64,000 nucleotides of DNA, taken from the NCBI GenBank assembly GCA_034770075.1, contig CM068385.1, positions 77,120,272 through 77,184,271 of the forward strand, in the 5' to 3' direction. This document shows positions 22,600 to 33,927 of the stretch, piece after piece; the first letter of the stretch is position 1; each line of letters begins with the position of its first letter. A program made the translations under genes and the position numbers. The notes below the pieces were generated by a model. That model was not told the DNA's origin and did not search any database. It worked only from the letters and a program-made list of their open reading frames with translations. This stretch comes from Aralia elata. Its lineage: Eukaryota > Streptophyta > Magnoliopsida > Apiales > Araliaceae.

Positions 22600-24300
22600 A
22601 GGTGTAACAGAAGGACCTATTTTGAATTGAAAATAGAGTTCTCTTTTAATTGACGATAGTAATATAAAATGACATTTGTCTTCAAGTATAACAACAAAGT
22701 GTCACTACCATTTTATCACTACTGAACTATAAACTCGTTATACTTGGGATAAACATGGAAGGAAATTATATCTTTAAAGTTTATAAATTTTGTAAATCTG
22801 ACTGTTTTTGTAGAATGGAGTAACTTGTAAAGTGACTAGACAAAGACTACAATAAGTGTATGTTTGGTTTGTGACTTTGGGGCTTTTAGGACTGTTGGAA
22901 TGCAAATGCATTTGAGAATCTTATACGTCTAAATGTAATTTATTTAATTCACAAACGCAGTTTTCAAACTCTAAACTCACTTTTCCAACGCACCAAAACA
23001 AACAAGCCCTAATTGTAGTGTGTGTTCGAGTGCTCCGACGTATTTTTGAAGATTGATGTTCATTAGATTTTGGGTCATCCTATTGATGACTTCAGGTCTT
23101 GAATATTTTTTTCATGCTTAATTTCGCTAGAAAGAAACACTGGACTTACTTGTGGACTCTATTTCTGATGTGCAGATACCGGAGGAGAACTAGTGCATTT
23201 TCTTTCTAAGGGAGGCAAAACTCATCCACTAAAAACTTCTTTTTGGTAACCAACTAAAAAGATTGACTTGTTCTACAAAGACTTGAATAACAGCAGTACC
23301 CTTTACGAGTGGCTGGAAATTAAATATCATTTTTTGTTTTGTTCCCTTTGTATTGAATTTTTGGGATTAGGATTCTCTCAATTACATTTATCTTCTAATA
23401 TTTCCTAATATATAATCATCAATACAAATGTATTATTTATCAACGCGATAAAATTCGTCGCAAATAATTAAAAACATAATACTATTCGTCGTAAATAAAT
23501 GTATCGCTGGTACCGTCATTAAGAACAATATTTGTACTGAAAAATATATTATAGAAAATTAGATTATAGGTGTAATGGAGGAGATTTTAATCCTAATTTT
23601 AAGCCTATTTTGGATTGCAAGTCTTTGTTTTGTTTTCTTCTCATAGACTTTGGGCTTAATTTGGTTCCCAAAATGATTTTGGGATGATGTAACTTATGAA
23701 ATCACAATTGGCAAAGAAATCAATACCACGCCGCTGAAAATTATACTTCGGACAATTATACTTCATTATACTACGTCAACTTCATTATACTTCGGACAAT
23801 TGGCATTAATTGAAATCAATACCACGCCGCTGAAATTACATCTAATCAGAAGGAAATTTGATTGCGAAGCACAAGTAGAATTTTACATTCACAATGATCC
23901 AACGCGTACTACTTTTATTAGAGTTTTGTTACATATATTGACAAATTTATGTCGACGGTAAAATATCGATTTATGCAAATACATGAGATATGAGACAATT
24001 AAAGAGGGTCTACACTAATTTGTTCTATCCTATCATTTAGAGTTTTACATTAATTATAATTTTCATCATAAAACTTGTTCACGTATAAATCATTTCCCCT
24101 TTTATAATTTACACTCGCAATGCTCGTCCTTTCAATTCATATAGCAAAGTGTAGCAATGTATTTCAATTCATATCAAAGTGTACTCAATGTCTTAAGGCA
24201 TAGTATACCTTAGGACAACTAACTTTGCAAATGAGGTAGAAATGAAGTCAATAGTAAAATTTCAAATAACAATACGTTAATTTCTCGAGGACAATACTAA
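22600..24300. repeat. Upstream repeat copy B
   Basis: Repeats copy A in order to about 23560. It then continues with a block (about 24060-24260, 'caaagtgtagcaatgtattt') that is found again at about 36470-36610 in copy C. Offset from A is ~910 bp and from C ~2320 bp before the later insertions. No gene was seen. Confidence 0.72.
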
Positions 24301-24407
24301 CAAGAAAACATACAAACTTTTTAATTTTTTACTTGTCTATTATAAATTACGTTTTCTACTCTCAGTTCAAAAATATAGGTTTATTATTGAGTTTTTAAAA
24401 TTTATTA

Positions 24408-24670
24408 CTCCCTCCGTCTCCAAAAGAATGATTAAAAGAACAATTTTTTTTGTCTTCAAAATGATAAGATAAATTACATAAACTGAAAGATAAATATGTC
24501 ATTTAGTAGGGTGCTTTAGTATAAAAAAATAAAAGTACTCATCAATTTATATAATCTTGTGGGGCCACTAAAGATAAATTTGATTTTTTTTTACTCTTTT
24601 TCTTCTACTTTTACTTTTCTTAATATGTGTGCAAATTATACTTTGTTCATCCTTTTGAAGACGAAGGGAG
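24408..24670. mobile_element. Stowaway MITE (263 bp)
   Basis: Terminal inverted repeats CTCCCTCCGTCTCCAAAAGA and, on the other strand, CTCCCTTCGTCTTCAAAAGG extend ~24 bp. TA duplications flank it at 24406-24407 and 24671-24672. Non-coding, so it was moved by a Tc1/mariner-type transposase encoded elsewhere. Confidence 0.9.
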
Positions 24671-24939
24671 TATATAATAATGCTATGTTTAGATTGGAAG
24701 AATAAAGGTGAGAATGAAATGACTTATTTTTGTGGAATAAAAAAAATTGTGTTTGGTTGTTCTATTATAATGGAATGAACCATTCTCATTTTTCTCAAAT
24801 TTATAAATTTTATTCCTTAAAGGAAGACATGGAATGACTCATTCTAACTAGGAGTGGAATGAATCATTCCACTCTCCATTCCATTCCCTTCTCTATTCTA
24901 TTCCTTCGCTCATTCCATTCTTTCAATTCAAACGTAATA

Positions 24940-25143
24940 AGAGTTGTCTTTTGATTGATGATAGTATAAAATAACATAACGTCCTTAAATTTAACAACAC
25001 AACTCACTATCGTGCCACCACTATTAAATTCTACACTTATTATATTTATGGATTATATGAAAAAAAAAATTTTAAAATTTATAAATTTTATAAATACGAT
25101 TTTGGTAGGATGGACCGACGGAGGGAGTAACTTGTAAAGTGAT
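24940..25143. repeat. Upstream repeat copy C, left part
   Basis: Matches the start of copies A and B ('gttgtcttttgattgatgat', '...gagtaacttgtaaagtgat'). It is cut at 25143 by an LTR element and resumes at 34593. The last five bases, GTGAT, are the target-site duplication. Confidence 0.8.
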
Positions 25144-25767
25144 TGTTAACGCCAAATTCTGACCGCTCGCAAAATCACCAAATAACAAGCTGAAAAGACG
25201 TTTAACAATGGATGTTATGCAATTATTTTAATGTGTGGCAGTATGTGTATATGGAAATAAAATAATAACACGATAATTTTATGTGGAAACTCAATTGGGA
25301 AAAAATCACGGGAGAGATTTCAGAAATCCACTATAAAAATAATAAGGAAGGTACAAGCTCTCAACTGTGAAATAATTTATTTTCTATACACCCTTATTCT
25401 TCTCTATTTGCTTTCTACTTTCTGATGTTTTTCTCTCCGATGGAAGTATTCTGCTAACTCTTTTTTCTTGTTCGTCTCCCCTGGTGTTTCTCCTAATCCG
25501 AGCTGCTTTACTATGTATGATATATAAATATATATCACATGTAACCTGCTGAAAGGTTTTAAAAGAGAAAATGAAAAGACTTGCCAACTTTCTGAATTCC
25601 TTGGTTGCCCAGCCTTTTGCTTCCTAGTGACTCCCACCATTTCAACCTTTGTTTTTCAACCTACCGCATTCCTTCCCATTTGAGTTGCATATTATTCATA
25701 TAATCAAAGTAACCAAATTTTACAAGAATGATGATAGTGGAAATGTGGGTCCTATTAGTGTCCCACT
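25144..25767 (-). repeat. 3' LTR of outer element, first part
   Basis: Matches 33928-34550. It is interrupted at 25767 by the nested gypsy element; CCACT at 25763-25767 is the target duplication. The remaining 36 bp are at 31989-32024. Confidence 0.88.
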
Positions 25768-27002
25768 TGATGAGATCCTGACCAGGCTCGCATCAAGCGT
25801 CATCGACTCAATTCAAGCTTCGAGGGTTAACAAACGAAATCAAGTAATTGGGCTAGAATCTATTCAAGGATGCTTACATTGGAGCTCAATTCATATGAAC
25901 ATCGAGAAGAGGGTCATTTATGTGATTTAGGATTGCTAGATACGATTTATATAGTAAGACCAAATCAATGCAAGTCATGCGTTCGAGGTCGTGTTCGTTA
26001 TGTTCGTTTGTATCGTCTAATCATTAATGAAGATATTTGTCATTTAATGGAAGGATTAGTGTTCATACGATGTTATGGATGTCCAAAAAAGTTGAAGAGG
26101 TTATGTTCTATCACAAGACATCACGAGGCATTACGAGATTGGATTGCACGATGCAAGAAGTTCGGGTTGCTGAATAGGAAGCTCACCCCGGCGAGCTTGC
26201 CAAGGCCAATTTTCTCGCCCCGACGAAAACCTTTCTAGTCCTCTTCGCCCCAGCCAGCTCTGAAGCCGCCGCGACCCATTCGGCTCTATCCATCTTCGCC
26301 CCGGCGAGAACTTCAATTCATTTTTCTCGCCCCGCGCGAGATCAGCGGAATTTACCTAACACGTTTTTCGAGGCACACGGTTTTTGACAGATTTCTTCCT
26401 TATTTTTAGGGATTTTATATATCTTTTAGATTTCTAATGTAACTAGGATATTTGTTAGATGGATTTGCTTACTAATTACTTGTTAGTTAGTATTTCTATT
26501 CCTTTTAGGATTTAGGGTTTGATTTCAATTGTTTTGTTATTCCTTAAAGGATTAGGTTTCTTATTCCTTATGGGCTTAGGGTTTCTATACATTAGTATAA
26601 ATAGAATACAAGTTGATGTAATAGAGAGTACACTTTTGATTAATGAAATTATTGTGAGATTCTTCTCATCTTTTGGTTCTTTAAGAATTCCTAGATTATT
26701 TTGTTAGTTTTCTTGAGATTCAATTATCGACTTATCATTCAACATATGATAATTGTTTGTGGTGTCATTCTACCGAACCATCAATTGTCGATTGTACCGA
26801 GGTTCCTGCTTCTTATAAGTACGGGGTTTAAATGTCGTTGGTGTCCATTCAACACAAGCTTCCTAGCACAGAGCAATTGTACCAATGTTCTCGTCTCAAT
26901 ATAGGCGAAGGGTTGAGGTGTTGTGAGCGTTCCACCTTCATAATTTTTTGGAAACGATCCAGACGACGACCACCTCATGTAAGCATGCCGTTGAGTCTAT
27001 CA
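25768..27002 (+). repeat. 5' LTR of pol-defective gypsy element
   Basis: 1235 bp. Includes a GC-rich patch at about 26185-26340 with several CGCCCCGGCG-type motifs, a TATA-like 'agtataaataga' at about 26595, and the conserved 3' end 'gacgacgaccacctca'. Part of the LTR is open on the plus strand (25870-26238) but resembles no known protein. Confidence 0.92.
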
Positions 27003-27004
27003 TT

Positions 27005-27016
27005 TGGTATCAAAGC
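27005..27016 (+). other. Primer binding site, tRNA-iMet type
   Basis: TGGTATCAAAGC two bases after the LTR. It differs at one position from the usual TGGTATCAGAGC. Confidence 0.85.
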
Positions 27017-27571
27017 TATGTTTTATAGCTAGTTACTTATCTTTATTTGCGTGTTTGAATTGTTGAGCAAAAAAAAAGGAAACAAAAAAGTATAGAAAAA
27101 AATTAGTTATTTCGTTTGGTTTCTTTTATTGGGGAAAATTATTATTGTTACAATTGCCTGAGTTTCATAAGTTTCGTGAATATTAAGATTTTATTAAAGA
27201 AGCTATCATTTGGTTCTATTGTTTGAATTTGTGAATTTTGAGGATATTAAGGTTTCATCAAGAGGGATATAATTGGCAATTGTGGAATTTTAGTGATTAT
27301 CGTACATTACACTTGCTATATTTTGTTTTGTAATAAGTTCTTATTGAATTAAAAAGAAAAATGTGATATTTGTTTGATGAATTCAAAAAAAACCTATAGG
27401 AGAAAATTAGAGTGGTAAAAGGCAAGAGTGTGAGATCAATTGAGAGTAAAAGCCTAATTGTGTGATACACGAGCGTTTTCATAATTGTATGTTACATTGT
27501 TTGAGAGAAACACGTAAGATAGTGTGTGAGAAAATCTTTCTTTATGTACTAATATTTATTTTACAACAATC

Positions 27572-27931
27572 ATGTATGAATATAATTGTGAAAATAATTA
27601 TGAGTGGCAAAAGAGATCTTTTCAAGGTAGGCACGATCCTGAAGCTTATTTGAGTTGGGAGGAAAGAAAGGAACGAGAGTTTGGCTATCATGAATATTCC
27701 GAGCAAAAGAAGTTCAAACTTGCAGTTTTAGATTTTTCAGGACATGCAGCAACATGGTGGGCTCAATTTGAACGTGATAGGAGAAAATATGGAGAGCATC
27801 CGATCGAGAGGTGGGAAGAGTTGAAAACTGTGCTGAGAAGGCGGTATGCTCCATTACAACCTAGTAGGAGGAATGAATATGCATCTCTAGGACATAAAGA
27901 TCAAGCTTCAAGGCGTTCAACGTGGGGATGA
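27572..27931 (+). pseudogene. gag fragment of pol-defective gypsy element
   Basis: A 119-codon open frame carries the retrotransposon gag capsid pattern: GRHDPEAYLSWEERKE, KFKLAVLDFSGHAATWWAQ, WEELKTVLRRRYAP. These correspond to the N-terminal capsid domain of plant Ty3/gypsy gag (Reina/CRM-like style). The frame is lost after LGHKDQ; the C-terminal capsid and zinc knuckle are missing. A second short frame, 28038-28247, lies in the following Lys/Glu-rich linker. The protein is truncated to about a third of the usual length. Confidence 0.85.
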
Positions 27932-28349
27932 TGATAATGAGGTTCATAGATGGATAGATAGGCATGGAGATTCGCATGGGAGACAACCACGAGAAACTCC
28001 TAGGGCGTATATTGAACCAGCATTATTTGAGGACATCATGAGATTATATAATGAGATAAGGGATGGTTATTTGAAGCGGCGACAAGACATCTCTAAGGAG
28101 CAAAAGGGTCAAGATCAGCCGAGAAAGGAAGAAGATGGAATAGAGTATGTCATTCAAGGAGAATTGTTAGGTTCTAGAGTACATGACGAAGTCCGTGAAG
28201 ATCTAGCGATTGTAAGGAAAGATTGTGATAAAAAAACAAGAAAGTGAACGATAAAAAAAGATTAAAAAAAGATTGAGTGTCAAAAAGAGAATGAAAAGAA
28301 ACGAGAGAATAAAAAGAATGAGAGTGAAAATAAACGAGAGAAAGAAACA

Positions 28350-29405
28350 GTGGAGAGTAAGAGTGAAGAAAGAGAGGAGAGTGAGTTGGAAAGTGAGTTG
28401 TATTTTGAAAAGCCAATGACTGTACATTCGTACAAGACGACGCTTTTCAATACTAACAAGATTAACTTTTCTTTATCTAGTTCTGTTTTGTCTCTTGTAC
28501 AGGTTGTTGATGACATACCCCGATCTATCATTTCATATCAGTCAGCTTGTAGTATTCCTAAGGAGATAACGGAGTTACCAAGGCGGGTTGGAGAGTGGAT
28601 GAAGTCCAACTTCATCAAAGCGGGTATCGTGGGAGAAAGCATTAGTGCGTGTGCTATTCATGAGATCATAATACCTAATGAGGATAAGACGTCTAGCTTG
28701 TGCATCGATTTCGAATTGGTAAACAAGTGTCGATATTATTTTCTTTGCTTAGATAATATGTGTGATAAATTGCATCGTAGTTATGTTTTATCTACATTTG
28801 ATGATGACCATGTGATGACAATACTTAATCAAATTAGCATGAGAGAATATGATGATTGGAAAATTATGTTAACATGTGACTTGTATAGATGGATAGTTAT
28901 TTCTGTTAGATTAACTGATGCATCTAGTATTTTTATGGGGTTATTAAAACATGTTTTACATGCTTCCATGGATAAATTTGTTGTTAGCTATTTTGAGGGT
29001 AGAATCATCTTTATTATAAACTATGGAGGATATTTGATATTTGTCGAGTTAGTTTATGAGCACGCGTTATATTCTCGTTGTCAATATTCCTACTATCATT
29101 TGATAAATTCTCATTGTCAAAGTGCATATCTTCGTAGAATTTGTTCTAGTGATTATTGTGGGTATTCTCATTTCCAACGTTTGTACTTGCATGAAACTCA
29201 TTCTAGGGTTTTTCATTCACATGTTGAATTAGGTTTTAATGTTAATCAATCTTTACATGGTATGTCGTTAATTGATAATGGTAGTGATCATGATTCTTCA
29301 GTTGAGAAATCTTCATTGCATGATTTGTTATCATTTGGTAATGTCTTTCCATTAGAGTTGTTATTATTGCATGATTTTGAGAATATTGTCTTGAATGGGA
29401 AATAA
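28350..29405 (+). pseudogene. Open but catalytically dead reverse-transcriptase-like frame, copy 1
   Basis: 351 codons without a stop. After an acidic start, the order of blocks follows gypsy pol: a TVHSYKTTLFNTNK spacer, ELPRRVGEWMKSNFIKAG..SISACAIHEIIIPNEDKTS (compare the usual 'V..LL..G.I..S.SP...P...VPKKDGS'), LCIDFELVNK, DNMCDKLHRSYVLSTFD, MREYDDWKIML, LYRWIVISVRLTDASSIFM, VLHASMDKFVVSYFEGRIIFI. The catalytic Y-x-D-D is YFEG here, so it cannot polymerise. Many core residues are replaced yet the frame stays open and its spacing is kept. Upstream sequence is Lys/Glu-rich, as in the linker of this family. Homology is by pattern, not by search. Confidence 0.75.
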
Positions 29406-29414
29406 TTACTATCA

Positions 29415-29993
29415 TTGGGTATTGAATTGAAAAGTGATTATCATCAGATTGGATTGAGATATGGTTTACATACGTGTTTAGTTAGATCATTTAGACTAGC
29501 CAATGTATTAAGTGTTTTCAAATTAAATCATATTTTGCATTCTTTCATGGAAAAATTTGATAATATTTGTTTTGATGATATTCCTATTTTTGTTAACACT
29601 TGGAAAATTTCTTTAGCATTAGCTACGTTTAATTGTGATCATCATTTATATGCTAGTGGGTTTTTATCTTATGAAATTGATTGTGTTCTTTTGATTCCAT
29701 TGATGCGATTAATTGACTTTGAATTTGATAATGTCAATGGAATGAGAAAGGTTAAGTTTGTTTTGCAGATTCGAGATGGGTTCTTACTTGTCAAGGAGAA
29801 AAGCATGATTCATTATGCGAATCAATTTGGGCAATACATGGAAAGTCTAAAGGGAAGTGTTTTGGATTTTATTCTAGTAGATTTTGCATGTGATTTTGAG
29901 TTTCTTGAGTTTTTCGTGATTAGACAACATGAACTTGTTAATTTGTTTTATTTTGTGTTTAATCCAGGAATTCAAGAGCGCTTGCGGATGTAA
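29415..29993 (+). pseudogene. Second reverse-transcriptase-like frame, copy 2
   Basis: A 192-codon frame starts nine bases after the first and repeats part of the RT domain: GIELKSDYHQIGLR (usual DLKSGYHQIRM), YGLHTCLVRSFRLANVLSVF (usual YGLYEWLVMPFGLTNAPS.F), HILHSFMEKFDNICFDDIPIF (usual V....F..KFVVVYFDDILIY). The FDD triad is present but the surroundings are altered, and a piece between HQI and YGL is missing. Presence of the same RT region in two successive frames implies an internal duplication or recombination. The second half (from about residue 75) is unrecognised. Confidence 0.7.
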
Positions 29994-30113
29994 CGTGTCG
30001 AGTTTCAAATTTTGATATTTGACCCGGGTGCATTGGAATGGAAGTTAGTGCAAATGATCGAGATCATAAGGTTCACTTTTGATCTGGGAATTTGTCGATA
30101 GGTATATCTACGA

Positions 30114-30686
30114 TTGGTCAAGATCACCAGATTGTGTTTTGATCCGGGAATTCGTGGATGGGACATTATGCTTCATGAGGAGTTCTATGTGCTGATTTTT
30201 GATCCAGGAGGAGATAAAACTTTTCATAATTTTATTTGCGTTTGTTTTATTACATATGCATTTATGTTATTAGAAATTAGTGTCGATTGCATTTTTGCTT
30301 TAGTTTCTAATTTAGTTTGTTATTATGTGTTTAGTGTTATGGAAGAAATTGGCTTACATGTGCAAGAGTATCATGGTAGTTTGGCGAAGTGTTTGAGTCA
30401 AAGAGAACAAGAGTTTAAGGTTCCGGGTTGTGATTCGAAGAGCTTGTATGGATATATGTCCATTCGATCATCATTTGGAAGGAGATCTTCACTAGTGGTT
30501 CATGTTAACTCGAGAAAGATGCTTGATATTGCTATTTTGTGTCTTGAGGGAGTTGGAAGTTTTATTGATTATTTTCATATTCTTACTTACTTTATTTATA
30601 TATTTCATGTGATTGGTGAGAATTATGATTATGTTTTGTTTGACGCTTCTAACTTGGTCTGTTTGGGTGTAGGATCAGTTTTGTGA
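30114..30686 (+). pseudogene. Open frame of unknown origin in pol-defective gypsy element
   Basis: 190 codons, hydrophobic in part (ICVCFITYAFMLLEI). I do not recognise a domain; by position it may derive from integrase or the pol tail. Just upstream (about 29960-30205) a short motif near 'tttgatccgggaatt' recurs about five times, which suggests local slippage. The stretch immediately after it (about 30700-30745) encodes the typical polyprotein-end signature DLRTNPFE. Confidence 0.45.
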
Positions 30687-30748
30687 ATATATCATTTTCA
30701 ATGGGAGATGCTGGATTTGAGGACAAATCCTTTTGAAAAGAGGGGGAA

Positions 30749-31983
30749 TGATGAGATCCTGACCAGACTCGCATCAAGCGTCATCGAATCAACTCAATCT
30801 TCGAGGGTTCAACAAACGAAATCAAGTAATTGGGCTAAAATCTACTCAAGGATGCTTACATTGGAGCTCAATTCATATGAACATCGAGGAGAGGGTCATT
30901 CATGTGATTTGGGATTGCTAGATATGATCTATGTAGTAAGACCAAATCAATGTAAGTCATGTGTTCGAGGTCGTGTTCGTTATGTTCGTTTGTATCGTCT
31001 AATCATTAATGAAGATATTTGTCACTTAATGGAAGAATTAGCGTTCATACGTCGTTATGGATATTCAAGAAAGTTGAAGAGGTTATGTTCTATCATAAGA
31101 TATCACGAGGCATTATGAGATTGGATTTCACAAAGCAAGAAGTTCCGGTTGTTGAATAGGAAGCTCGCCCCGGCGACCTTGCCAAGGCCAATTTTCTCGC
31201 CCCGGCAAGAACCTTTCTGGTCATCTTCGCCCCAGCCAGCTTTGAAGCCGCCGCGGTCTATTTGGCTCTGTCCATCTTCGCCCCGGCGAGAACTTCAGTT
31301 CATTTTTCTCGCCCCGGCGGGATCAAAGGAATTTGCCTGACACATTTTTCGAGGCACACGATTTTTGGCAGATTTCTTCCTTATTTTTAGGGATTTTATA
31401 TATCTTTTAGATTTCTAATGTAATTAGGATATTTGTTAGATGGATTTGCTTACTAATTACTTGTTAGTTAGTATTTCTATTCTTTTTAGGATTTAGGGTT
31501 TGATTTCAATTGTTTTGTTATTCCTTAAAGGATTATGTTTCTTATTCCTTATGAAATTAGGGTTTCTATATATTAGTATAAATAGAATACAAGCTGATGT
31601 AATAGAGAGTACACTTTTGATTAATGAAATTATTGTGAGATTTTTCTCATCTTTTAGTTCTTTAAGAATTCCTAGATTATTTTCTTAGTTTTCTTGAGAT
31701 TCAATTATCGACTTATCATTCAACATATCATAGTTGTTTGTGGTGTCATTCTACCGAACCATCAATTATCGATTGTACCGAGGTTCCTACTTCTTATAAG
31801 TACGGGGTTTAGGTGTCGTTGGTGTCCATTCAACGCAAGCTTCCTAGCGCAGAGCAATTGTACCAAGGTTCTCGTCTCAATATAGGCGAAGGGTTGAGGT
31901 GTTGTGAGTGTTCTACCTTCATAACTTGCTGGAAACGATCCGGGCGACGACCACCTCACGCAAGCATGTCGTGGAGTTTATCA
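30749..31983 (+). repeat. 3' LTR of pol-defective gypsy element
   Basis: 1235 bp, same length as the 5' LTR. The reading frame of the DLRTNPFE tail continues into it without a stop to 31118, consistent with a family in which the polyprotein ends inside the LTR. CGCCCCGGCG-type motifs are at about 31167-31320. Confidence 0.92.
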
Positions 31984-31988
31984 CCACT

Positions 31989-32024
31989 GAATATTATATC
32001 CCCATTAAAAGTCATATCCTAACA
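31989..32024 (-). repeat. 3' LTR of outer element, remaining 36 bp
   Basis: Completes the LTR interrupted at 25767; identical in order to the end of 33928-34592 (GAATATTATATCCCC...CCTAACA). Confidence 0.88.
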
Positions 32025-32214
32025 TTATCCCACACTCTCTTATTATAAGGAACTTAAAATAAGGGAGTACACCGATTTATACCAATAAAAGATCCGTAAC
32101 TGCCGAAGATAAACTGCCATACCCAAATACCATACGCCGAATAGAAACTTCTGGCTCCGAATATTGCCCCCACTCCTTTGTTCAATTTTAAGATAGATAA
32201 ATAACCGACTTTAT

Positions 32215-32356
32215 CACTACCAAAGATATAGATAACTAACCTTATCATAACCGATGATATAGATAACCAACCTTATCACAACCGAACCAACCTTATCACA
32301 ACCGAGGATATAGATAACCAACTTTATCACAGCTAAACCAACTTTATCACAACTGA

Positions 32357-32412
<56 letters not shown>

Positions 32413-32545
32413 AACCTTATCACAACCGAACCAACCTTATCACAATCGAAGATAGATAAAGAACCAACCTTATCAAACCGACCTTATCACAATCGAAGGT
32501 AGATAAAGAACCAACCTTATCATAACCAAAGATATATAAAGAACT
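32215..32545. repeat. Imperfect tandem array with (AT)n core
   Basis: Repeated 'aaccttatcacaaccgaa' and 'gatatagataacca' motifs, interrupted by an AT run at about 32360-32411. Confidence 0.85.
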
Positions 32546-32616
32546 TAACAAAACAATTCATATAACAGAAGAAAGTATGCGAGCAAAATAAGAGATACCG
32601 TATTTCATCCAATATA

Positions 32617-32975
32617 TATTAGTGGGTAGTCGATCCTCCCGACGTCCCCTACCACCGGCCTTATTTTGTCACATTAATATTGGTGGGTAGTCGAGCCTCC
32701 CGACGTCCCTTACCACCGGCCTTATATCGCCAAATTAATATTGGTGAGTAGTCAAGCCTCTCGACGTCCCCTACCACCGGCCTTATTTCGTCAAATTAAT
32801 ATTGGTGGGTAGTGGAGCCTCCCGACGTCCCCTACCACCGGCCTTATTTCGTCAAATTAATATTGGTGCGTAGTCGAGCCTCCCGACGTCCCCTACCATC
32901 GGCCTTATTTCGTCAAATTAATATTGGTGAGTAGTCGAGCCTCCTGACGTCCCCTACCACCGGTCTTTTATCGCC
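32617..32975. repeat. Six-copy tandem repeat, ~60-bp unit
   Basis: Six copies containing 'gtagtcgagcctcccgacgt' then 'cctaccaccggcctta', separated by 'aaattaatattggtg'. Copies differ at only a few positions each. Confidence 0.92.
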
Positions 32976-33200
32976 ATAATAGTCTTCCCAATCCCTATGG
33001 GAGGCATTGATCCGACTTTATATCATTATCCAACCTTATATCGCCATAATGGCCTTCCCGACCCCTGTGGGAGGCATTGATTCGACCTTATATCACCATC
33101 TGACCTTATATCGCCATAATGGCCTTCTCGACCCTTGTGAGAGGCATTGATCCGATCTTATATCACCATAATGGCCTTCCCGACCTAAGTGGGAGGCATT
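32976..33200. repeat. Tandem repeat, ~60-70-bp unit, about four copies
   Basis: Each unit contains 'atcgccataatggccttccc' and 'gggaggcattgatccgac' or close variants. Confidence 0.88.
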
Positions 33201-33470
33201 GATCATCCTGAAGGATGCTTGATCTCTCCGGAGGATGCTTTGACTGTCCTAGATAATGCTTGACCATCCTGGAAGGTGCTTTGATTGTCCCGGAGGATGC
33301 TTGATCGTCTTAGAGGGTGCTTGACCGTCTTGGAGGATATTTGACATCCCGGAGAATGCTTGACCGTCCCGTAAGGTGCTTTGATTGATCAAGAAGATGT
33401 TTGACCGTCCCAAAAGGTGTTTTGATTATCTCGGAGGATGTTTTGATTGTCCTGGAGGGTGCTTCCAATT
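33200..33470. repeat. Short tandem repeat, ~30-bp unit, about nine copies
   Basis: Degenerate units around 'ggaggatgcttgaccgtcc'. The (C/T)CGGAGGATGCTT core is recognisable throughout. Confidence 0.85.
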
Positions 33471-33911
33471 TGTTTGTGCCTCAATGGCTGTTGCATTTTC
33501 CTTTACTTTCTCTCCTTCCGATGAACTATTCCTAGATTGGCTTCCAATATAAATAATAAGTTCGCGTGAGCGATAGCCGAAGTCCGAATTGGAGTATATG
33601 GCATCATTATTAGAGTTTATTATCCGAAATGGACTACTTAGGTTCCGCCAGTGAAATTAACCTAGCAATCACGAGTATTCACAACATTTATTAACATATC
33701 ATACAATCATGCATAGATTGGGCTTTGTCATATATACCATATATCAGTACATATTATTATATTTATTTAAAACAGAGATGGAGACTTAGCTTTTGGATGT
33801 GAATTTGCCGAAAATAAGTCTACAAAAAATTAGATCCATCCTCCTTTAGTTGCTACCTCTCATAATTGTTTAATCAATAATGGGTGATTTTGATTCAACA
33901 CTAAAACGACT

Positions 33912-33927
33912 CTCCTTCTAGTGCCAA
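33912..33927 (-). other. Atypical primer binding site of outer element
   Basis: On the minus strand, TTGGCACTAGAAGGAG starts immediately after the LTR end. The same site, as TTGGCGCTAGAAGGAGGG, is present in the TR-GAG-like element at about 50278-50295. It differs from the iMet site used by the other elements; I cannot name the tRNA. Confidence 0.6.

Larger units (their letters stand above)
25768..31983 (+). mobile_element. Complete but pol-defective gypsy-type LTR retrotransposon
   Basis: Two LTRs of 1235 bp each (25768-27002, 30749-31983) start TGATGAGATCC and end TATCA. CCACT flanks both (25763-25767, 31984-31988). A PBS (TGGTATCAAAGC, 27005-27016) follows the 5' LTR and a polypurine tract (AAAAGAGGGGGAA, 30736-30748) precedes the 3' LTR. 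The interior has a gag fragment and then long open frames that resemble reverse transcriptase but have lost its active site. A polyprotein-tail signature, DLRTNPFE, lies at about 30712-30735. LTRs differ by roughly 5% by eye, so insertion was fairly recent although the interior is far more decayed than that. It belongs to the same family as the solo LTR at 5741-6706. Confidence 0.92.
32025..33927 (-). other. Non-coding interior of outer LTR element
   Basis: No retroviral domain in any frame. It is made mostly of the tandem arrays listed separately, plus a short unique part near the right end (33470-33927) next to the PBS-like sequence. Blocks such as 'ttatatcgccata' also occur at about 47440-47530 in the TR-GAG-like element, so the two families share interior sequence. 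Confidence 0.75.

Noticed and set aside
25870..26238. 122-codon frame with conserved counterpart at 30843-31118
   Set aside because: Both are in the LTRs of one element; similarity follows from LTR identity. No known domain recognised, so not called as a gene.
32617..32975. CRISPR-like array of ~60-bp repeats
   Set aside because: Units are contiguous without unique spacers, and the context is a plant LTR element.
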